Assembly (NCBI RefSeq): GCF_914271485.1
Contig: NZ_CAJZAG010000009.1
Coordinates: 1 to 64,000, forward strand
Length of the DNA: 64,000 bases
Reading direction: 5' to 3'
From: Cupriavidus pampae
Lineage (GTDB): Bacteria; Pseudomonadota; Gammaproteobacteria; Burkholderiales; Burkholderiaceae
Position 1 is the stretch's first letter. Every line of letters begins with the position of its first letter. The notes beneath the pieces were generated by a model, which saw only the letters and a list, made by a program, of their open reading frames with translations, had not been told where the DNA came from and made no database searches. A program made the position numbers and the translations under genes. Positions 35,644-43,927 of the stretch are shown one piece after another.

Positions 35644-36849
35644 TCAGGCCGCGCTGTTGGCTCGCCGTGCAGCCGCCGCGAACACGCCATCGCCGCCGAA
35701 CACGAGGGTCGTAAAGCGTTCGCCTATCAGACGATGCGCGTGGCCATCGGGATGCAGCCCATCCGGCATCGGCAACGCTGCATGATCGTCTATGCCGTAC
35801 AGATCGAGACCATCGAGATAATGAAGATGGGGATCGGACACTGCCCGCTGCCGAACGATGCTTTGTAGTTCCGTGCGGATGGTGGTGAGGGTCAGCTTGC
35901 CGTGCCTGACGTCGGCAGGCTCGCCCGTCGCGCGGAAAGAGATCTTGCCGGCGGCGAGCGCCTCCATGTCGAACGCGCCGGGCCCTGGCGTATTCTCGTG
36001 GGTGGCGCAATAGAGCGGCGAGACGACCAGTAGCGGCGTGGTGGGGTGCCCCTCGCGGATCGTATCGAGAAAGCCATGCACGGCGGGCGTGAAAGCCCGC
36101 AGTCTCATCAGATCGAGATTGACGAGGTTGATGCCGATCTTGATGCTGAGCAGGTCGGCGCGTGTGTCACGCATCGTCCGGGCGGTGAAGGGATCGAGCA
36201 GCGAGTTGCCGGCGAGGCCCAGATTGATCAGATCCGTGTCGCTCCGCAGCGCGGCGATGGCGGGCCAGGTCGACGTCGGGCTGTCGGCGTTGGAGCCATG
36301 GCTGATCGAGCTGCCATGATGCAGCCATACTGGCCGCGCGTCCGCAACGACGGGTTCGATCGGGGCAGACGCGCGCAACGAGACGAGTTCGGTGACTTCG
36401 CCATACGGCAGCCATATCTCGATGTGCTTGTCGTGGTCCGGGAGCGCCGGGAAGGTCAGGGTCGCCGTGGACCCGGCCTGTGCGGAAGCCTCACCGGTTG
36501 CCAAATCGATGGTGATGGTGTCCCCACCGTCCGCGCTGCACTGCATGGCGAGCTGGCCATCGACCAGCAGATCGTAGAGGCCGGGCGGCCTGGCCGGAAC
36601 GCCCGCGTAGTGGCGACGGGTAGGGAACACCGCAAGCTGGATCTCGGTCGCGCGTGTGCGAAACACGAGCCGAACTCCCGCGCCCTGGCTTTCCATCGCG
36701 CCAAGCTGCGCATTGGCATACTGGGCAAGCGCCCAGGCGGGCAGGCGGTGCGGCTTTACGCCGCGCGCTGTCTGCTCAAGTTCCGCAGCACCGCGGACGA
36801 TGTCTTCGGTGATGGGGGCGACGATCCATGCCGTCTGATCTGTTTTCAT
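35644..36849 (-). CDS. SGNH/GDSL-family hydrolase
   Basis: A 401-residue esterase-like protein with an N-terminal beta-rich domain (about 1-165) and a C-terminal SGNH domain. The catalytic blocks are visible: HHGSSISHGSNA (Ser, about 178-189), the Gly block NLGLAGNSLLDP, the Asn in IGINLVNLDL, and DGLHPDGHAH (Asp and His, about 366-375). This arrangement occurs in carbohydrate esterases. No signal peptide is seen. It is transcribed towards the centre of the window, and it ends 130 bases before the Bug gene start on the same strand. Substrate unknown. Confidence 0.78.
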   Translation of the reverse strand: MKTDQTAWIVAPITEDIVRGAAELEQTARGVKPHRLPAWALAQYANAQLGAMESQGAGVRLVFRTRATEIQLAVFPTRRHYAGVPARPPGLYDLLVDGQLAMQCSADGGDTITIDLATGEASAQAGSTATLTFPALPDHDKHIEIWLPYGEVTELVSLRASAPIEPVVADARPVWLHHGSSISHGSNADSPTSTWPAIAALRSDTDLINLGLAGNSLLDPFTARTMRDTRADLLSIKIGINLVNLDLMRLRAFTPAVHGFLDTIREGHPTTPLLVVSPLYCATHENTPGPGAFDMEALAAGKISFRATGEPADVRHGKLTLTTIRTELQSIVRQRAVSDPHLHYLDGLDLYGIDDHAALPMPDGLHPDGHAHRLIGERFTTLVFGGDGVFAAAARRANSAA

Positions 36850-36926
36850 TGCTGCTGGTGGTGAACGTTACTCGACCTTCTGCTCATTCTCCCAGATGAT
36901 GGCACGTATGCCGACGGCAGCAAAGG

Positions 36927-38354
36927 TCATGAGCGCCGCATGCTCGATCTTGACGCAACGATAGACAGCACGGCAGCGACGATCAGACTGCCGCCGACGC
37001 ATATCATGGCCACGACCAGTGCCCTGGCCAGGGTCAACGGGTCCGGTGAAGTCCCTGCGACACTGAAGAAGACGCCACCGATGACCGCGACACCCAGTGC
37101 TGCGCTGATTTGCAATGCCGAATTCGTAATGCCCGCAATCATCCCGGAACCGCTCGCCGGTGCGCGATTGATAATCGAGCGCACCAGCGTCGGCAGTGCC
37201 CAGCCCTGACCGAATCCCAGGAGTCCCACGGCCCCGATCAACGGAAGATGAGCCGGCATCTGTCCGGGCGCGCCGGCAACGAGGGCGGCGAGGAGTGCGC
37301 AGCCGGCGACCTCGAACATCATGCCGATGGCGGGGACACGGTCGCCAAAGAGCCGGATCGCCATCGGCGTCGTCAGCGGCCCGATAAAGGCGCCGACACC
37401 GAACGGCAGAAAGACCAGCCCTGTCTCCAATGGGCTCATCTCAAGCGCCGCCTGAAGGTAGACCGAGAACGTCAGAAAGAAAGCAGAGACAACGTAGAAG
37501 AAGAGGACGCCCGTAAGCCCGCTCATCAGGCCGGGCCTCCGGATCAGCTCCACGCTGATCAGGGGCACGCCGCCTCGGCGGGCGTACGCCATTTCATATC
37601 GCCAGAAGCCTACCCCAGCGACGGGGCACGCGATCAGCATTGCGCAGGCCCACCACGGCCATCCCAGCTCCCGTCCTTCGATCAAGGGCACGATAAGCAA
37701 GCCCAGCGTGAGCGCGCAGAGCAGCACCCCGATTCTGTCTACAGGCGCAGGGCTGTCACCGCGGACGTCGGGTAGCAACGGCAACCCGAAGATCAGGACG
37801 GCGATGACTACAGGCAAGTTGATGAGAAAGATGACGCGCCACTCCAGGTGAAAGATGTCCGCGGAGATCAACGCACCCCCGAGCGCCTGCGCGGCTACGG
37901 CGGCCAGTCCCACCGCGGCGCCGTAGAGGCCCAAAGCGCGCGCGCGTTCCTTCTCCGGGAACAGCGCGTGAATGGAGGCCAGTCCTTGCGGCGCCATGGC
38001 GGCGGCGCTCAAGCCCTGCGCCACACGCCCGAGAATCAGCATGGCGGGTGACGATGCGAGGCCGCAGATCACAGATGTCAGTCCGAAACCCGCGATGCCG
38101 ATCAGGAAGATCCTCCGCCGGCCGAAGAGATCGCCCAGTCGTCCTCCCGTGATAAGGAAGACCGCGTAGGCCGCGGCGTATCCGGAGATGACGAGTTGCA
38201 GCTCTGCTGCGCTCGTGTGGAGGGTGCTTTGGATCGACGGCAGGGCGACGTTCACGATGAAGAAGTCCAGCGGAGGCAGAAATGCCCCCACCAGCAACAC
38301 CGCGAACGCCGACCATCGACGCGTGGAGGAGGTTGTCAGGGTTGTCGTATGCAT
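36927..38354 (-). CDS. DHA2-family (EmrB/QacA-like) multidrug efflux transporter
   Basis: A 475-residue MFS pump with about 14 membrane segments. Motif A-like GGRLGDLFGRRRIFLIG (about 70-86) and the start VLLVGAFLPPLDFFIVNVALP (about 20-40) are typical of DHA2 drug:proton antiporters. It follows the SnoaL-like gene by 24 bases on the same strand, and the pair is divergent from a TetR regulator with operator copies between them, so induction by a toxic or aromatic ligand is likely. No HlyD partner gene is adjacent. Confidence 0.88.
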   Translation of the reverse strand: MHTTTLTTSSTRRWSAFAVLLVGAFLPPLDFFIVNVALPSIQSTLHTSAAELQLVISGYAAAYAVFLITGGRLGDLFGRRRIFLIGIAGFGLTSVICGLASSPAMLILGRVAQGLSAAAMAPQGLASIHALFPEKERARALGLYGAAVGLAAVAAQALGGALISADIFHLEWRVIFLINLPVVIAVLIFGLPLLPDVRGDSPAPVDRIGVLLCALTLGLLIVPLIEGRELGWPWWACAMLIACPVAGVGFWRYEMAYARRGGVPLISVELIRRPGLMSGLTGVLFFYVVSAFFLTFSVYLQAALEMSPLETGLVFLPFGVGAFIGPLTTPMAIRLFGDRVPAIGMMFEVAGCALLAALVAGAPGQMPAHLPLIGAVGLLGFGQGWALPTLVRSIINRAPASGSGMIAGITNSALQISAALGVAVIGGVFFSVAGTSPDPLTLARALVVAMICVGGSLIVAAVLSIVASRSSMRRS

Positions 38355-38378
38355 GGGTTTCGGCGGCTACGGACCGCG

Positions 38379-38852
38379 TCAGGCAGGACGGCCGAAGCGT
38401 TCCGTTCCCGCGATGGGATGCCAGTTCTGGAGCGGCGTGGCGTAGTGCATGGTGAAGGTGCGCTCCACGAATGCCCAGCGGCCTTCGCGTCGCTGATAGA
38501 CGTCGCGGTATTGGCCGCTCACCTGGAGCGTGCCCTGATCGACGTCGTAGAAAAGACAGTCCGCCGCCACCAGCCCGTGGCCGTTATCACCGTCCACCGT
38601 GATCAGGGCATTCGCCATCCAATGATGCATGTGGGGCATGCGCTTCATGTTGATGCGCGCTTGCGCCAGGATGGCCTCCAGGCCCTCGGAATTGCCGTTC
38701 GCGCCCAGGAGCAGTCGCGAGTCGGGATGCCAGAGAGTGGCCAGCAACTCGATGTTCATGGTGTCGAACGCCTCGGCGTAGTTGGCAATCAGCGCATCGA
38801 TGGCGAAGCGGCTTTCGATGGCGTCAATGCGTGCTTCGAGTTCTTTGGACAT
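38379..38852 (-). CDS. nuclear transport factor 2 / SnoaL-like protein
   Basis: A 157-residue NTF2-fold protein beginning MSKELEARIDAIESRFAID, with ALIANYAEAFDTMNIE, ATLWHPDSRL and the terminal beta region RRDGR-like RREGRWAFVERTFTMHY. Members include ring-hydroxylating dioxygenase small subunits, isomerases and cyclases. ATG 38852 is used because homology starts there and an operator-like palindrome lies just upstream (38863-38880). It leads a two-gene operon with the DHA2 pump. Exact reaction unknown. Confidence 0.75.
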   Translation of the reverse strand: MSKELEARIDAIESRFAIDALIANYAEAFDTMNIELLATLWHPDSRLLLGANGNSEGLEAILAQARINMKRMPHMHHWMANALITVDGDNGHGLVAADCLFYDVDQGTLQVSGQYRDVYQRREGRWAFVERTFTMHYATPLQNWHPIAGTERFGRPA

Positions 38853-38862
38853 TGGCTGTTTC

Positions 38863-38880
38863 CGTACCGAATGGTACATA
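38863..38880. promoter_or_regulatory. TetR-type operator copy 1
   Basis: CGTACCGAATGGTACATA contains the perfect palindrome GTACC-GAAT-GGTAC, 11 bases before the SnoaL-like start. It is the most symmetrical of three related copies in this divergent promoter region. Confidence 0.6.
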
Positions 38881-38938
38881 AATGGTGAAAAAAATGCGAG
38901 GCACATGTGTGTGGTGGCCCCGCGCTGTCCTTGATTTA

Positions 38939-38956
38939 CGTATCGAGTGGTACAAA
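38939..38956. promoter_or_regulatory. TetR-type operator copy 2
   Basis: CGTATCGAGTGGTACAAA matches copy 1 at most positions and keeps the GTAYC-N4-GGTAC plan. It lies midway between the divergent genes. Confidence 0.5.
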
Positions 38957-39012
38957 TATAAGGCGGTGAGGAACGCCGTGTCAACCGCTCGTCGCGACTT
39001 GCCCGAAAATTG

Positions 39013-39030
39013 TGTATCGACTAGTATGTA
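39013..39030. promoter_or_regulatory. TetR-type operator copy 3
   Basis: TGTATCGACTAGTATGTA is a more diverged copy of the same pattern. It lies 23 bases before the TetR start, where it could serve autorepression. Confidence 0.4.
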
Positions 39031-39053
39031 TTTTTTTTGGTGCGGAGATGTTT

Positions 39054-39680
39054 ATGGTTCAGCGGGGCCGGCCACGTACGTTCGACCGCGATGCGGCGAT
39101 CGTTTCGGCGATGCACCTGTTCTGGGAACATGGTTATGAATCGACGTCCTTGTCGCAGCTGAAGGCGGCGATCGGCGGCGGCATTTCGGCGCCCAGCTTC
39201 TATGCAGCCTTCGAGTCCAAAGAAGCGCTGTACAAGGAGGCGCTGGAGCGATACATGGAGCTTTATGGCGAGTTGACCCGCAGCCTCCATGACACGTCGC
39301 TTCCGCCACGGGAGGGCGTGTACCTGGCGCTGCTCCGATCAGCGAGGATGCAGACTGAGAGCGGCCACCCGAAAGGCTGTATGGTTGCGCTGGGCGTTGT
39401 CGGGGCCAGTTCCACTGGCAGCGAAGCCATCACCCAGCTGCTTCGTGACGTGCGTAATCGCACGCGCGCCGGCTTCCGCGCCTGCGTAGCGCGTGGCGTC
39501 AAGAGTGGGGAACTGCGCAGCACCACAGATCCGGCATCGCTATCCATCGCGCTCGACTGTTTTTTCCAGGGACTGTCTGTGCTCGCGCGAGATCGCGTCC
39601 GACATGCCGTCATCGAGAAGGCCGTGACCGACGCGATGGGGATTTGGGATGCCGCAGTAGACCAGCCAATGCCTAAGTAG
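39054..39680 (+). CDS. TetR-family regulator
   Basis: A 208-residue TetR regulator starting MVQRGRPRTFDRDAAI, with the helix-turn-helix in TSLSQLKAAIGGGISAPSFY (about 36-55) and a C-terminal ligand domain. ATG 39054 is chosen because GGAG (39044-39047) lies six bases upstream; the frame is open to 39012, but that start would overlap an operator copy. It resembles regulators with a TetR_C domain that control efflux or oxidoreductase genes. It is divergent from the SnoaL-like/DHA2 operon, its likely target. Its 3' end overlaps the cytochrome b561 gene by eight bases. Confidence 0.87.
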   Translation: MVQRGRPRTFDRDAAIVSAMHLFWEHGYESTSLSQLKAAIGGGISAPSFYAAFESKEALYKEALERYMELYGELTRSLHDTSLPPREGVYLALLRSARMQTESGHPKGCMVALGVVGASSTGSEAITQLLRDVRNRTRAGFRACVARGVKSGELRSTTDPASLSIALDCFFQGLSVLARDRVRHAVIEKAVTDAMGIWDAAVDQPMPK

Positions 39681-40218
39681 AGTTCTTGCTTGTCGTCATC
39701 GACGACAGCACGCCATCACGGCGGATCAGCCCGTGAAACAGTGCTGCGGCGAAGTGCAAAAGCAGCACGAGGAACAACGCAAAAGCGCCTACCGTGTGCA
39801 GTTGCCGCAGGAATGCGTAAAGCTGCGGGTCGTGCGGCAGGATCGGCGGCAGTTCGGTCGCCCCCCACAGCACGATCGGGAATGCGCCCGCCGACTGCAT
39901 GCCCCAGCCCATCAGCGGCATGGCGATCATCAGCGCATACAGCAGCAGATGCGAAGCATGCGCGGCGATCCGCTGCGGGGCAGACAGCGAGGCGGGCAGC
40001 GGCGGCGGTCGATGCGTCAGGCGGTTGATCACGCGCAGCACGGCCAGCAGGAAGATCGCGATCCCGATCGGGCGGTGCAGCGTCAGCAGCGTGGTGTAAC
40101 GGCCGGACACCGTCGAGACCATACCGATACCGATGAACAGCATGGCCACGATCAGCACGGCCATGACCCAGTGCAGCAGGCGCGAGATGAAGGAAAAGCC
40201 TTGAACCTGGTCGCTCAT
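39673..40218 (-). CDS. cytochrome b561
   Basis: A 181-residue di-haem membrane cytochrome with four predicted membrane helices. Candidate haem-ligand His residues are in RLLHWVMAV (about 16), TLHRPIGIA (about 48), and near QLHTVGAFALFLVLLLHF (about 140-160). It should pass electrons from the quinone pool. Its start overlaps the stop of the catalase-like gene upstream by four bases (ATGA, 40215-40218), so the cytochrome very probably supplies electrons to that periplasmic peroxidase. Confidence 0.87.
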   Translation of the reverse strand: MSDQVQGFSFISRLLHWVMAVLIVAMLFIGIGMVSTVSGRYTTLLTLHRPIGIAIFLLAVLRVINRLTHRPPPLPASLSAPQRIAAHASHLLLYALMIAMPLMGWGMQSAGAFPIVLWGATELPPILPHDPQLYAFLRQLHTVGAFALFLVLLLHFAAALFHGLIRRDGVLSSMTTSKNST

Positions 40219-41327
40219 GATTTGCCTCCGGCATTCACTTCGGTTTCGGTGACAGCGCTAGGCGGCTTGGCCGAGCGCTCGTGCTCGCGCAGCAGGAAGG
40301 AGCGCGCATAGGCGGCCGAGCGCGCGGCCGGAATGCCATCGGCCGATACGCTGATGCCTGCCGGCAGCACAGTGGGGTCGAAGGTGATATCGGTGCAGCG
40401 CGCACCGGCATTGTCCTCGCTCGCGAGCTTGTCGAGCGTGATGGTGCCGATGTCGACCTGTTTGCGACCTTCAGGCCAAGGCAGATCCGGGCGCACCGGA
40501 TCGTCCTGATTGCCGATCGTCACGATGACCTTCCACTTGAGCGGCGTGGCCGCATCCGCGATCAGCGCATCGAGCAGATAGTTCTTGTCTGCCTGCTGCG
40601 GGCCGACCGGGGCGAACGCCTGTTCGGGGACGACCGACCAACGCACCGGTGCCGAGGCGCCTTCGCGGTCCACGAACAGGAACGTGTTCAGGCCGTTGTA
40701 GGTGGTGTTGGCAAAGCCGGACGATTGCTGGCGCTTGGCGACGATGCCCGCCGCCGTGAGGAACTCGGGATGCGCGCCAACGAATGCCTTCATTTTCTCG
40801 GGATCGGGCTTGCCGGTCTTCGGATCGGGCACGCGCGTCATCATCTGTGCATAGAACGCGTCCGCGTTGGCGAACGGGAAGACCGGGATATCGATCATCG
40901 CCATACGCCATTCCCCACCGCCGTTGGGCTTGATCTGCAGTGCCAGGCTGCGGACAAGCGTCGGGCCGTCGGGCACGTACGGCAAACCGCCCGCAAAGGC
41001 GAAGCGGCCTACCACGGGGTAGTGACCGGTTTTCAATAGATCGGCCCGACTGAAGTGCGTGCCGTCGCCGGTGGCATCGAACCAGCCCGTGGCGCAGACG
41101 CCCTTGGCATGGTTGCGGCGGAAACCAACGTGTTTGCCACTGGTGGCTTCGAAGCCATCGACCACGCGATGCGGCGAGAGGCGCTCCGGTGTCAGCCATC
41201 CGGCCGTGTAGGCAAACGCGCCCGCGAGGCACAGCGTTGCCAGCCCGATCACGCCGAAGCGGATCGCCAGCGCGGCGGGGCCCAGGCTGGGTGGACGCTC
41301 CGCAGGGTTCCGCTTGTCTTGGTCCAT
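40215..41327 (-). CDS. membrane-anchored catalase-family (SrpA-like) peroxidase
   Basis: A 370-residue haem protein of the small catalase family. An N-terminal membrane anchor (about 24-46) places it in the periplasm. The distal His is in GFRRNHAKGVCATGWF (about 70-85), and the proximal Tyr is in the RSAAYARSF segment near 340. Such proteins act as peroxidases and not as efficient catalases. ATG 41327 is chosen because AGGAG lies six bases upstream; GTG 41333 would overlap that site. It is coupled by an ATGA overlap to cytochrome b561, which suggests a quinol-fed peroxidase system. Confidence 0.83.
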   Translation of the reverse strand: MDQDKRNPAERPPSLGPAALAIRFGVIGLATLCLAGAFAYTAGWLTPERLSPHRVVDGFEATSGKHVGFRRNHAKGVCATGWFDATGDGTHFSRADLLKTGHYPVVGRFAFAGGLPYVPDGPTLVRSLALQIKPNGGGEWRMAMIDIPVFPFANADAFYAQMMTRVPDPKTGKPDPEKMKAFVGAHPEFLTAAGIVAKRQQSSGFANTTYNGLNTFLFVDREGASAPVRWSVVPEQAFAPVGPQQADKNYLLDALIADAATPLKWKVIVTIGNQDDPVRPDLPWPEGRKQVDIGTITLDKLASEDNAGARCTDITFDPTVLPAGISVSADGIPAARSAAYARSFLLREHERSAKPPSAVTETEVNAGGKS

Positions 41328-41503
41328 GGTCACTCCTGCTGAATGGACAGCTTATTTTGTGGGGGTACGATGGAACGTGATTCGATGTGGGAGCGTACGC
41401 ACCCGCGCGTCGCCAAGTCCTCGCCAAACCTTAAACATTCTGTGAGAACTGACCGACACCATCATCGCAATATAATGTTGGATACTCTTTGAAGAGCATT
41501 GCG

Positions 41504-41929
41504 ATGTTTCCAGTATCCATTAAGGGTGTCCTACTTGCCCCATCCGGCGATGTGATTTTGTTGATGAACGAGCGGGACGAGTGGGAACTGCCAGGTGGCA
41601 GAGTCGAGGTGGGTGAAGCTTCCGAAGATTGTTTGGCGAGAGAGATTCGCGAGGAGTTGAACCTGCAGGTCAATGTCGGCCGGCTGATCGATTCCTACCT
41701 GTTCGAAGTCGTGCCAGAGAAGCACGTTTTTATCACAACGTACGCGTGCGAGATGGCGGGCACATTCTTCCCTTCGCTCAGCCATGAGCACAAATGTCTG
41801 GGTTTATTTCACCCTGACGCGCTCCCTCCCAATCTTCCGGATGGCTACAGGAGATCCATTTTGCGCGCCATGAGCATGCGGACGGTTAACGCACGTCCGC
41901 ATGGAAGCGCCGCGTTTATTCGAGTTTGA
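41504..41929 (+). CDS. NUDIX hydrolase
   Basis: A 141-residue NUDIX-domain hydrolase. The Nudix box is intact: GGRVEVGEASEDCLAREIRE followed by ELNL (about 31-54). Such enzymes cleave nucleoside diphosphates linked to another group; the substrate cannot be told. ATG 41504 has GAAGAG (41491-41496) upstream; TTG 41489 is less likely. The gene is less GC-rich than its neighbours and stands alone, and its 3' end overlaps that of the convergent Bug gene by 14 bases. It may have arrived by transfer. Confidence 0.82.
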   Translation: MFPVSIKGVLLAPSGDVILLMNERDEWELPGGRVEVGEASEDCLAREIREELNLQVNVGRLIDSYLFEVVPEKHVFITTYACEMAGTFFPSLSHEHKCLGLFHPDALPPNLPDGYRRSILRAMSMRTVNARPHGSAAFIRV

Positions 41930-42890
41930 TGCCGGCTTGCGAGACGATCTCCTTGGCTTTCGTACTGTCGTTTCGCACCAACGCGCCAAATGCCGCGCGA
42001 GTTTCCGTGCGCGGTTCCTGGCCCTGGACCACGATGCTGTTACGCACCTCCGGTTCCTGCAACACCTTGTTGATCTCCTTGTTCAGGCGTTCCGCAATTG
42101 CCGGCGGCATATTTGGCGGCGCGAATACCCCGTACCACTCGACCTGATGGAAATTCGGGTAGCCGAGTTCGGCCAGTGCCGGCACGTTTGGCAGGACCTG
42201 GCTGCGTTTCTGCGATGTCACGGCGAGCGCGCGCACCTTGCCGGACTGGACAAGACTGATGGCCGATGCCACCGAGGTTCCAGCGAGGTCGACATGCCCG
42301 CCCATCAGGTCGGCAATGGCGGGCGACGAGCCCTTGTACGGCACGTGTTGAAGCTTGATGCCCGCCGTGTTCTGCAACATCACGCCGGCCACATGCGCGA
42401 CGCTGCCGGTGCCGGAGGTCGCGAAGGAGACTGGCTTGCCGCTGGCTTTCGCGGCAGCCGCAAGCTCGCCCCAGGTTTTGTACGGCGACGATGCGTTGAC
42501 GAGCAGCACCATTGGCGCTTCCACCGCAAAGGCGATCGGCGTCAGGTCTTTTACCGGGTCGAACGTCAGCTTCATCAACCAGGGCGCCAGTGCGACGTTG
42601 GCGGTCTGGCCAATGACCAGCTCATACCCGTCCGGCTGTGCGCGCGCGGCCTCGGCCAGACCAAGGGTGCCGGCGGCGCCAGGGCGGTTTTCGGGCACCA
42701 CGCGCCATCCAGTGACTTCGGATAGCCTAACGCTGAGCGTCCGACCGATAAAGTCCGTGCCACCGCCGGGCGTGGACGGAATCACCATTCGGATGGGCTT
42801 CGTGGGTTGCCACTCCTGGGCTGCAACGCCGGGAGCAAAGTTGACGAGCATCGCGCCCGCGAGCAAGGCTGGCATCAGGGCATTCTTCAT
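41916..42890 (-). CDS. Bug-family tripartite tricarboxylate transporter receptor
   Basis: A 324-residue periplasmic receptor with signal peptide (about 1-24, ending GVAAQEWQ), then PIRMVIPSTPGGGTDFIGR and VPENRPGAAGTLGLAEA. ATG 42890 is preceded by GAGGAG; the open frame reaches 43097 but overlaps the upstream gene. It lies 26 bases downstream of the PEP-mutase-family gene, forming an operon under the divergent LacI gene. The receptor ligand and the enzyme substrate are probably the same carboxylate. Confidence 0.9.
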   Translation of the reverse strand: MKNALMPALLAGAMLVNFAPGVAAQEWQPTKPIRMVIPSTPGGGTDFIGRTLSVRLSEVTGWRVVPENRPGAAGTLGLAEAARAQPDGYELVIGQTANVALAPWLMKLTFDPVKDLTPIAFAVEAPMVLLVNASSPYKTWGELAAAAKASGKPVSFATSGTGSVAHVAGVMLQNTAGIKLQHVPYKGSSPAIADLMGGHVDLAGTSVASAISLVQSGKVRALAVTSQKRSQVLPNVPALAELGYPNFHQVEWYGVFAPPNMPPAIAERLNKEINKVLQEPEVRNSIVVQGQEPRTETRAAFGALVRNDSTKAKEIVSQAGIKLE

Positions 42891-42916
42891 ACATTGTCTC
42901 CTCGATCGGTGGGGCT

Positions 42917-43795
42917 TTAGCCCTCGGTGTAGCGAGCTTCCTGCGCGATTGCCTCGTGCAAGCCAACAAAATCGTTGTACTCCTCGAAGGGCGTGAGCAT
43001 GTGGGCAATGGCGCTGATATCGCCGCCACTGCGCAGGAACGTTTCCATCATGTCTTTCACGGCCTTGTGCATCGCCAGCAGTGGCTCGACGGGACACAGT
43101 GCAAACCCAAAGCCGAGTTCCCCAATCTGTTTCAGCGTGAGGCGAGGGCTTTTGCCCGATGTGACCATGTTGAACAACAGCGGCTTGCCAAGCGGCTTGA
43201 GCTGGCGGCTGATCTCCTGCATCTGCTCCGTGCTTTCGACCGCATCGGCATAAAGTCCGTCTGCGCCGGCCTCCGCATAGGCGATCAGGCGCGCAATGGC
43301 GTCATCCAATCCATTCACTGCGATGGCGTCAGTTCGCCCGACGATGAAGAAATCGGGATCCTGCCGTGCATCGACCATAGCGCGCAGCTTCTGCACCATG
43401 TCGTGACGGCTGATGAGTTGCTTGCCCGCGAAGTGCCCACATTTCTTCGGGAGCGCCTGGTCTTCCAGGTGCAGGCAGGAGGCGCCAGCCTCCTCCCACA
43501 GGCGAATCGTGCGCTGCACGTCGAGCATGCCGCCATAACCGGTGTCGGCGTCGGCGAAGACGGGGAGGTTGGTGGCGCGGCAAACACGACGGATGTGTTC
43601 GAACATATCGCGTTGGGATAGCGCACCCATATCCGGTTCGCCAGCCTCGACGCCGCACGCAACAAAGCCGCTGACAAACAGCGCCTTGGCGCCGGCCGCT
43701 TCGGCCAGCTTCGCGGTAATCGCGTCATAGGCACCCATGCAGACAAAGGGGTCGCCGGCCTGAAACAAGGCTCGGAAGCGCTGGTTACGACTCAT
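42917..43795 (-). CDS. isocitrate lyase/PEP mutase-family enzyme
   Basis: A 292-residue TIM-barrel enzyme of the PEP mutase/isocitrate lyase superfamily. Features are the magnesium-binding DADTGYGG (about 82-89), the gating loop LPKKCGHFAGK (about 115-125, with the catalytic KKCGH) and DFFIVGRTDA (about 147-156). The Cys in the loop favours a lyase such as methylisocitrate lyase or a 2,3-dimethylmalate-type lyase over a mutase. It is the first gene of an operon with a Bug receptor and is divergent from a LacI regulator, with two operators just before its start. Confidence 0.85.
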   Translation of the reverse strand: MSRNQRFRALFQAGDPFVCMGAYDAITAKLAEAAGAKALFVSGFVACGVEAGEPDMGALSQRDMFEHIRRVCRATNLPVFADADTGYGGMLDVQRTIRLWEEAGASCLHLEDQALPKKCGHFAGKQLISRHDMVQKLRAMVDARQDPDFFIVGRTDAIAVNGLDDAIARLIAYAEAGADGLYADAVESTEQMQEISRQLKPLGKPLLFNMVTSGKSPRLTLKQIGELGFGFALCPVEPLLAMHKAVKDMMETFLRSGGDISAIAHMLTPFEEYNDFVGLHEAIAQEARYTEG

Positions 43796-43816
43796 GGAAG
43801 CTCCGGTGTAGGGAAA

Positions 43817-43856
43817 ATGGTAGCGCTATCATAGGTAAGTTTGGTAGCGCTACCAT
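43817..43856. promoter_or_regulatory. paired LacI operators
   Basis: TGGTAGCGCTATCA (43818-43831) and TGGTAGCGCTACCA (43842-43855) are near-identical palindromes; the second is perfect. Their centres are 24 bases apart, a little over two helical turns. The central CG-containing palindrome is typical of LacI-family sites. They lie just before the lyase gene (start 43795) and about 70 bases before the LacI gene, so they could control both. Confidence 0.8.
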
Positions 43857-43927
43857 ATAAGTGATTTCCCGATAAGGCTTGCTGTTACACTTCGAAATCC
43901 GCAAGCGGTCCAGCGTCCACTATCCCC

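Noticed and set aside
43817..43856. CRISPR-like repeat pair
   Set aside because: Only two short palindromic copies with a ten-base gap; they are operators next to a LacI gene and not a repeat array.
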